Assembly: GCA_902791945.1 (NCBI GenBank)
Contig: CADAXR010000006.1
Location: 1-54,046 of the forward strand
Source of the DNA: an uncultured Bacteroidia bacterium
Lineage (GTDB): Bacteria; Bacteroidota; Bacteroidia; Bacteroidales; UBA932
Reading direction: 5' to 3'
Length of the DNA stretch: 54,046 nucleotides
The notes beneath the pieces are model-generated. The model saw only the letters and a list, made by a program, of their open reading frames with translations. It did not search any database and was not told the origin of the DNA. Shown one piece after another: positions 49,589-54,046 of this stretch. The position numbers were made by a program, and so were the translations under genes. The number at the start of each line of letters is the position of its first letter. The first letter of the stretch is position 1.

Positions 49589-51406
49589 ATGAGAAAAAAT
49601 ATTATATATGGTATGATCCTCCTTGCCGCGATGGCGTGCAACAAGGAGAATGTCCGTGAGGAGTACGCAAGGGGGCTCGCTGAGGGTGAGACCAAAGTCA
49701 GCCTTCAGGGTAAGATCGCCCTTCCTCAGGGAGAGGGAGAGCTGCTCCAGACCAAGGTCGAGTTCGACGACGTCGACGGCAAGTTTACCTGGTCCGCCCA
49801 GGGCGACACGATCGCCGTCCACGTCACTGCCGGTATGCGTGGGGAAAAAGAAATGATCCCCACCGGATACAAGAAGGCAATGGTCGTCCCGAATGACCCG
49901 GCAAGCACCTGCGACTTGTTCTTCGTGATGAGCGAGACGCAGGAGAGGGATTTCTTCGCAATCTACCCCGCATCCGTTGTAGACGAGGAAAATTATGGCG
50001 ACGATGAGCTGAAGGTCAATCTCCCTTCCGAGTATGAGATTCCGGCCGCCGGTATGGACTCGTGGTGCCCGACCCCGATGGTTGCAGTCAACGATCCTTC
50101 CATCGAGTCGCTGTCCTTCCGCCACATCGGAGGCCTTCTCCGTCTGACGCTCAACGACGTTTCGCCTGCGACCGCCTCCTTCGAGGTGTCCCTCGGCAAG
50201 CGCATCACCGGAAGCTTCACGGTGAATAACCCGGCATCGTCAGTCCCCGCAATCGTGACCGACGATGTAGCCGACGTCCTCACTTTCAATCTCACCGAGC
50301 CCTTGGACGACTACACATCCGGCCTCATTCTCAACATCCCTGTCCCGACGGGCACGTATGATGCGCTCTCCGTTAAGGCGAAGAATGAAGAAGGAGAGGT
50401 CGTCTTTTCGTATGAAGATGAGACTGAACGATCTTTCTATTCCGGCCGTGGTCGGCGCGCCGAGACAGTCATCAGTACAGTAGGTGTTCCCCTTTGCTTT
50501 GAGGCAGTTGAGGATGCGAACGTCATTATAACTAATCCTGGCAATCTCTGGATTGAATATAGCCGGGATAATTCCGTCTGGACACGGGATAACGGTTCTT
50601 CAATCAACCTCCCTCTTGAAACAGGTGAATGCCTTTACTTAAGAGGAGACAACGAATGCTATTCGGGCATGATGATCTCTACCTCTGGGGAATGTTATAT
50701 CTACGGCAACATAATGAGTCTTCTCTCTTCGACTGGTTTCTCCGAAAGGTTCGATCTTCATGAGGCAAACACTTTCCGTCAACTGTTCCGCAATGCGTCT
50801 GAATTATTGAATCATCCGGAGAAAAGCCTTGAACTACCTGCGACCGTCCTGACTAACTATTGTTATAGTGAGATGTTCGAGGGTTGTTCGGGCTTGACGT
50901 CAATGCCTTCTCTCCCTGCAACTACATTAAAAGAGGAGTGCTATTCCTATATGTTCCGTGATTGTACTGGGCTTGAGAAAACCCCTGAATTGCCTGCTAC
51001 TACGTTAGCTGATTATTGTTATTTAAGTATGTTCGATGGGTGCTCTTCCCTGTCTTCCGCTCCGGCCCTCCCTGCTTTGACTCTGGCCGAGGGGTGTTAT
51101 GAAGCTATGTTCTATGGCTGCTCTTCTTTGACGAAGGCTCCGGATCTGCCGGCAGAAGTGTTGGTTAACGAATGTTACTGTCTGATGTTTGCCTACTGTG
51201 GTTCCCTGAAATATATCAAGGCCATGTTCAAGAGTTTTGCAGATGGCGCTAGGCCAGGTAATGTTTTTACAATGGACGACGATGACGAGTTTCATTGGCT
51301 GTTCGAGGTCAATGAGACCGGGACTTTCGTAAAGAACCCGGAGGCCGATTGGGACAGGCCATTTTGGATTCCTTCAAACTGGACTATTGAGGACGCTACG
51401 GAATAA
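49589..51406 (+). CDS. Fimbrillin-like lipoprotein with C-terminal leucine-rich repeats
   Basis: About 605 residues from MRKNIIYGMILLAAMAC. The fimbrillin-like domain (about 30-285) has KFTWSAQGDTIAVHV, FFAIYPASVV and PTPMVAVND, shared with the next two proteins. After a linker (about 295-400) there are five 26-residue repeats (50834-51223) of the form LPATTLxxxCYxxMFxxCxxLxxxP, the BspA-like leucine-rich type common in Bacteroidota surface proteins. It ends with a WxIPxNWTI motif. The ATG at 49589 is eight bases after GGAGG; a TTG at 49583 is unlikely. Possible role: adhesion to proteins or other cells. Confidence 0.75.
   Translation: MRKNIIYGMILLAAMACNKENVREEYARGLAEGETKVSLQGKIALPQGEGELLQTKVEFDDVDGKFTWSAQGDTIAVHVTAGMRGEKEMIPTGYKKAMVVPNDPASTCDLFFVMSETQERDFFAIYPASVVDEENYGDDELKVNLPSEYEIPAAGMDSWCPTPMVAVNDPSIESLSFRHIGGLLRLTLNDVSPATASFEVSLGKRITGSFTVNNPASSVPAIVTDDVADVLTFNLTEPLDDYTSGLILNIPVPTGTYDALSVKAKNEEGEVVFSYEDETERSFYSGRGRRAETVISTVGVPLCFEAVEDANVIITNPGNLWIEYSRDNSVWTRDNGSSINLPLETGECLYLRGDNECYSGMMISTSGECYIYGNIMSLLSSTGFSERFDLHEANTFRQLFRNASELLNHPEKSLELPATVLTNYCYSEMFEGCSGLTSMPSLPATTLKEECYSYMFRDCTGLEKTPELPATTLADYCYLSMFDGCSSLSSAPALPALTLAEGCYEAMFYGCSSLTKAPDLPAEVLVNECYCLMFAYCGSLKYIKAMFKSFADGARPGNVFTMDDDDEFHWLFEVNETGTFVKNPEADWDRPFWIPSNWTIEDATE
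50834..51223 (+). repeat. Five 26-residue leucine-rich repeat units (78-base period)
   Basis: Five consecutive units each begin LPA and contain a conserved CYxxMFxxC core and a final Pro. The DNA period is 78 bases with moderate divergence between units. Confidence 0.8.
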
Positions 51407-51423
51407 AAAAGGAGGATATGACT

Positions 51424-53223
51424 ATGAAAAAGACACTTATCGTTATATTTATTCTTGCTCTTTCCTCTTGCTCGAAGGAGTTGCCCTGGTCTGCGGAGGG
51501 TATACAGACGGAGACTCTGAAAGCAAGGATTGTCAATACCAGGGTCAGTATCGATGATCTTGGAAAATTTTCATGGACTGACGGTGACAAGATTGCCGTC
51601 CACCGTTCGGTAAGCGGGTATGAGACTGCGACCTTGAGTGTCGATGGATGTTTCAGTGTACACCTTTCAGATGGCGAGGCCAGGGACGGATATGCGGTGT
51701 ATCCTGCTGATATCGTCTCTGATGCCGCATCACTCACTGTAAATCTCCCTGCGGCTTATTCAATAGCGAAGACCGGTATGGGAAATTATTCCCCGCTTCC
51801 GATGATTGCAGTCAATGACCCTGAGAAAGATGACTTGTATTTCAAGCATCTTGGTGGCATCCTTCGTCTGGTGTTCCCCGGACTCCCTTATGAAACGCAG
51901 ACTATTATAATCACCCCGGACAAGAAAATTACCGGTAATTTTGCGGTTGAAGGTCTGGAGACGGATTCGCCGTTTATTGAATGTGGCGCCGAGCCTGGAG
52001 AGGATATAGTGTTTACCCTCTCTTCCCCTGCCAAGGAGAAAGAAGATTTCGTCATCAATCTTCCGCTCCCGGTCGGAACATACGAGGCTCTCACTTATAA
52101 GATTTATGACAGGTTCGGGAATCTTGTTGCTGAAAAGACACAGGACATCAACATTACAGTTGAAAGGGGCGACGGATTTGCGCCAGGACTCGACGTCTCA
52201 ATTGACGTCTCGAGGCTCCCGCTTTGCGCTATGCTGGACAGGAAGGGAACGTTACAAGTTATGAATCCGTTGGGCTTGACTATAGAGTACAGTCTGGACA
52301 ATGAGATATGGACGCCATTCACAGAAGATATCTCTATCCCTCTCAATCGCGGCCAGCGCGTGTACTTCCGGGGGAACAATAAGCGATATAGTACTAGTAG
52401 AAATACTGAAACTTTTTTCAAAAGCGACGTCAAGGGTTTCCTGTTCGGAAATATTATGAGTTTGATAACCCCGGAGCCGGATGATTTCTCTGTTTTGAAA
52501 GTTTTAGAAGAAGGATACAATTTTGTTGGGATGTTCGGTTCGCCTAATTGGTTTTCACATCCGGACCTTGACTTATTGTTGCCGGCGACCAAACTGACAT
52601 ACGGGTGTTATCTTGAGATGTTCTCTTTCAGTTGCATAAGCAGGATTGATTTACCCGCGACGGAAGTTGCTGATTACTGCTATAGCGGTATGTTCGCATA
52701 CCAACCAATTTCGCTGCGCCTGACTCACTGCCCGGTAAAAACGCTGCCGGCTATTGATTTGGCTGATTATTGTTATTATGGAATGTTCAGGGGTTGTGCT
52801 TTTGAGGAACCACCGGTTATCCTTGCTAAATCAGTTGGATATTCTAGTTGTGGCTATATGTTCGCTAACAACGGTTCGTTGAAAGAGGCCCCGGAACTTC
52901 ACGCGACGTCGATTTATATGAGCGGTTATAGTCATATGTTTGAAGGTTGCGTTTCGCTGACCAAGGTTCCTTATATAGCCAATATTTCATATTCCCAATC
53001 CGGTGCTTTTTCATCTATGTTCAGATGGTGCGAGTCTTTGAACTATATGAAGGTTATGTTTTCGACCGTGCCGAACGGTGTTACAGGTTCGGAGCAGGAA
53101 AATTGGCTGACATCTGCCCCTGCGGCGAACGGCACGTTTGTGATGAACGCCGCCGCGACGTATAATCCGGCAGATATCGGGATTCCGTCAGAAGGCTGGA
53201 CCATTGAAACTGCAAGCGAATAA
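51424..53223 (+). CDS. Fimbrillin-like lipoprotein with degenerate leucine-rich repeats
   Basis: About 599 residues from MKKTLIVIFILALSSC. I choose the ATG at 51424 over 51418 because GGAGG (51411-51415) is well spaced from it. The fimbrillin-like domain (about 25-285) has KFSWTDGDKIAVHR, GYAVYPADIV and PLPMIAVND. From about residue 386 (52579) the sequence has leucine-rich units of the same type as the gene before, but irregular in length: LPATKLTYGCYLEMF, LPATEVADYCYSGMF, AIDLADYCYYGMF and GYSHMFEGCVSLTKVP. It ends with a similar GIPSEGWTIE. Base composition of the repeat part is AT-richer. Clear paralogue of the previous gene after duplication and drift. Confidence 0.72.
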   Translation: MKKTLIVIFILALSSCSKELPWSAEGIQTETLKARIVNTRVSIDDLGKFSWTDGDKIAVHRSVSGYETATLSVDGCFSVHLSDGEARDGYAVYPADIVSDAASLTVNLPAAYSIAKTGMGNYSPLPMIAVNDPEKDDLYFKHLGGILRLVFPGLPYETQTIIITPDKKITGNFAVEGLETDSPFIECGAEPGEDIVFTLSSPAKEKEDFVINLPLPVGTYEALTYKIYDRFGNLVAEKTQDINITVERGDGFAPGLDVSIDVSRLPLCAMLDRKGTLQVMNPLGLTIEYSLDNEIWTPFTEDISIPLNRGQRVYFRGNNKRYSTSRNTETFFKSDVKGFLFGNIMSLITPEPDDFSVLKVLEEGYNFVGMFGSPNWFSHPDLDLLLPATKLTYGCYLEMFSFSCISRIDLPATEVADYCYSGMFAYQPISLRLTHCPVKTLPAIDLADYCYYGMFRGCAFEEPPVILAKSVGYSSCGYMFANNGSLKEAPELHATSIYMSGYSHMFEGCVSLTKVPYIANISYSQSGAFSSMFRWCESLNYMKVMFSTVPNGVTGSEQENWLTSAPAANGTFVMNAAATYNPADIGIPSEGWTIETASE

Positions 53224-53237
53224 AGGAGGAGATGAAT

Positions 53238-54046
53238 ATGAAAAGATATATTGCAATACTCGCTATAGTGCTCGCCGCGGTGGCCTGCAAGAAGGGAAAT
53301 TCCTTCAATGCTCCGGCCGGCGGTGAAAAACTGACCGCCCACATCGGCGGCCCCGAGTCGAGGGTTGAGTTCAACCCTTCTTCCGGCAAGTTCGCCTGGT
53401 CCGATCCCGACGAGATTGCCATTCACTCTACTGCCGGTGCATACAAGACCGCACAGGTGACCGCTGCGGGCGTGTTCTCCTTCGTTCCCGAGGGAAGCGA
53501 GGTCCGCGATGGTTACGCCATCTATCCCGCTTCCGTTGCAGCCGGGAATGCCTCGGCGCCTGCCGTAACCCTTCCTGACTCCTACGACATCACTGCCGAA
53601 GGCATGGGCGACTGGTATCCCACTCCGATGATCGCGGTCAACAACCCGGCCGACGACGACCTGTGGTTCTACCACGTCGGCGCTGCTCTCCGCCTGACGC
53701 TCAACAGCGTCCCTGAAGGTACGAAGACGATCTCCGTCAGCTTCGGCAAGGGTGTTACCGGCACCTTCGATGTTGCCGACCCTTCGACGGCCACTCCTTC
53801 GATAGCTCCCGCAGCAGCGGCCGACGAGGTCAGCTTTGTCCTCGACGCTGCGCTGTCGGAGGCGACCGACGGGCTCACCGTCAATATCCCCGTTCCCGCC
53901 GGCACTTATCCTAAGGTTTTCATCTCGGCTCTCGACGCCTCTGATGCGGTGCTCGCCAGCGGCGGCAGCTACAAGGACTGGACGTTCCCGCGCAGCCGCG
54001 GCCGCCAGATGAGCTACGACTTCGAGCTCAACATCGTGGGCTCCAA
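53238..54046 (+). CDS. Fimbrillin-like lipoprotein, 3' partial at the window edge
   Basis: The frame is open from the ATG at 53238 (or 53232) to the end of the window, at least 269 codons. It starts MKRYIAILAIVLAAVAC (lipobox Cys about 17). The fimbrillin-like domain follows with KFAWSDPDEIAIHSTAG, GYAIYPASVAA, PTPMIAVNNP and FGKGVTGTFDVAD, closely matching the two genes before. AAGGAGGA is seven bases before the ATG at 53238. The C-terminal module, where these proteins differ, lies outside the window. It is at least the fourth member of the tandem array. Confidence 0.75.
   Translation, partial: MKRYIAILAIVLAAVACKKGNSFNAPAGGEKLTAHIGGPESRVEFNPSSGKFAWSDPDEIAIHSTAGAYKTAQVTAAGVFSFVPEGSEVRDGYAIYPASVAAGNASAPAVTLPDSYDITAEGMGDWYPTPMIAVNNPADDDLWFYHVGAALRLTLNSVPEGTKTISVSFGKGVTGTFDVADPSTATPSIAPAAAADEVSFVLDAALSEATDGLTVNIPVPAGTYPKVFISALDASDAVLASGGSYKDWTFPRSRGRQMSYDFELNIVGS

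Noticed and set aside
50834-51223. CRISPR-like periodic repeat
   Set aside because: The 78-base period is protein-coding leucine-rich repeat with diverged units and no spacers.
1-54046. Intact insertion sequence or prophage
   Set aside because: No transposase, integrase or phage structural gene was found; only the Rpn-type tail at the left edge and the XRE gene hint at mobility.

Overview
The window is a Bacteroidota chromosome segment, most likely from a gut or rumen member of Bacteroidales. The evidence is the SusC/SusD pairs, ECF sigma/FecR regulators, many lipoproteins with an SxxC or AxxC lipobox, GH92 mannosidases, fimbrillin-like proteins, and promoters of the Bacteroidota type TTTG-N19/20-TAnnTTTG. 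I cannot fix family or genus from sequence reading alone. No tRNA, rRNA, CRISPR array or intact insertion sequence was seen.

Layout. (1) 1-3.9 kb: the 3' end of an Rpn-type nuclease gene, a bidirectional terminator, then (minus strand) a 45-residue peptide gene followed 12 bases later by a large mosaic lipoprotein. (2) 3.95-21.7 kb, minus strand: a polysaccharide utilisation locus (PUL) reading ECF sigma, FecR, SusC (with STN domain), SusD, two surface lipoproteins, a strong terminator hairpin, then GHL10-type hydrolase, GH92, phosphodiester glycosidase (NAGPA/DUF2233 type), FAD oxidoreductase and a second, divergent GH92. Most junctions are 4-base overlaps. (3) 21.7-21.88 kb: a divergent regulatory region with one good promoter on each strand. 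(4) 21.88-44.77 kb, plus strand: a second PUL reading ECF sigma, FecR, SusC, SusD, a second phosphodiester glycosidase, three large repeat-rich lipoproteins (one with an inserted SGNH/DUF4886 hydrolase), another 44-residue peptide gene, a free SGNH/DUF4886 lipoprotein, a histidine acid phosphatase and a nucleoside hydrolase, closed by a terminator. (5) 44.77-47.4 kb: a scrambled island with gene scraps, a promoter-to-terminator unit that looks like a small RNA, an XRE-type regulator, and a GH92 pseudogene that is frameshifted and cut short. (6) 47.4 kb to the end, plus strand: a promoter, a third short peptide fused in frame to its lipoprotein, and a tandem run of fimbrillin-like lipoproteins with different C-terminal modules (FISUMP-like, leucine-rich repeats), running off the window.

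How it works together (inference). The left PUL fits alpha-mannan or N-glycan use: import by SusCD, mannose removal by GH92, and opening of phosphodiester-linked sugars by the NAGPA-type enzyme. The right PUL has no classical glycan-cleaving enzyme that I recognise. Its set (phosphodiester glycosidase, two SGNH hydrolases, phosphatase, nucleoside hydrolase) suggests a phosphodiester- and ester-decorated or nucleotide-linked sugar substrate.

The least explained elements are the short peptides with a Y-x-x-P start and a central hydrophobic/acidic strip. They occur directly before fimbrillin-like lipoproteins at three separate places.
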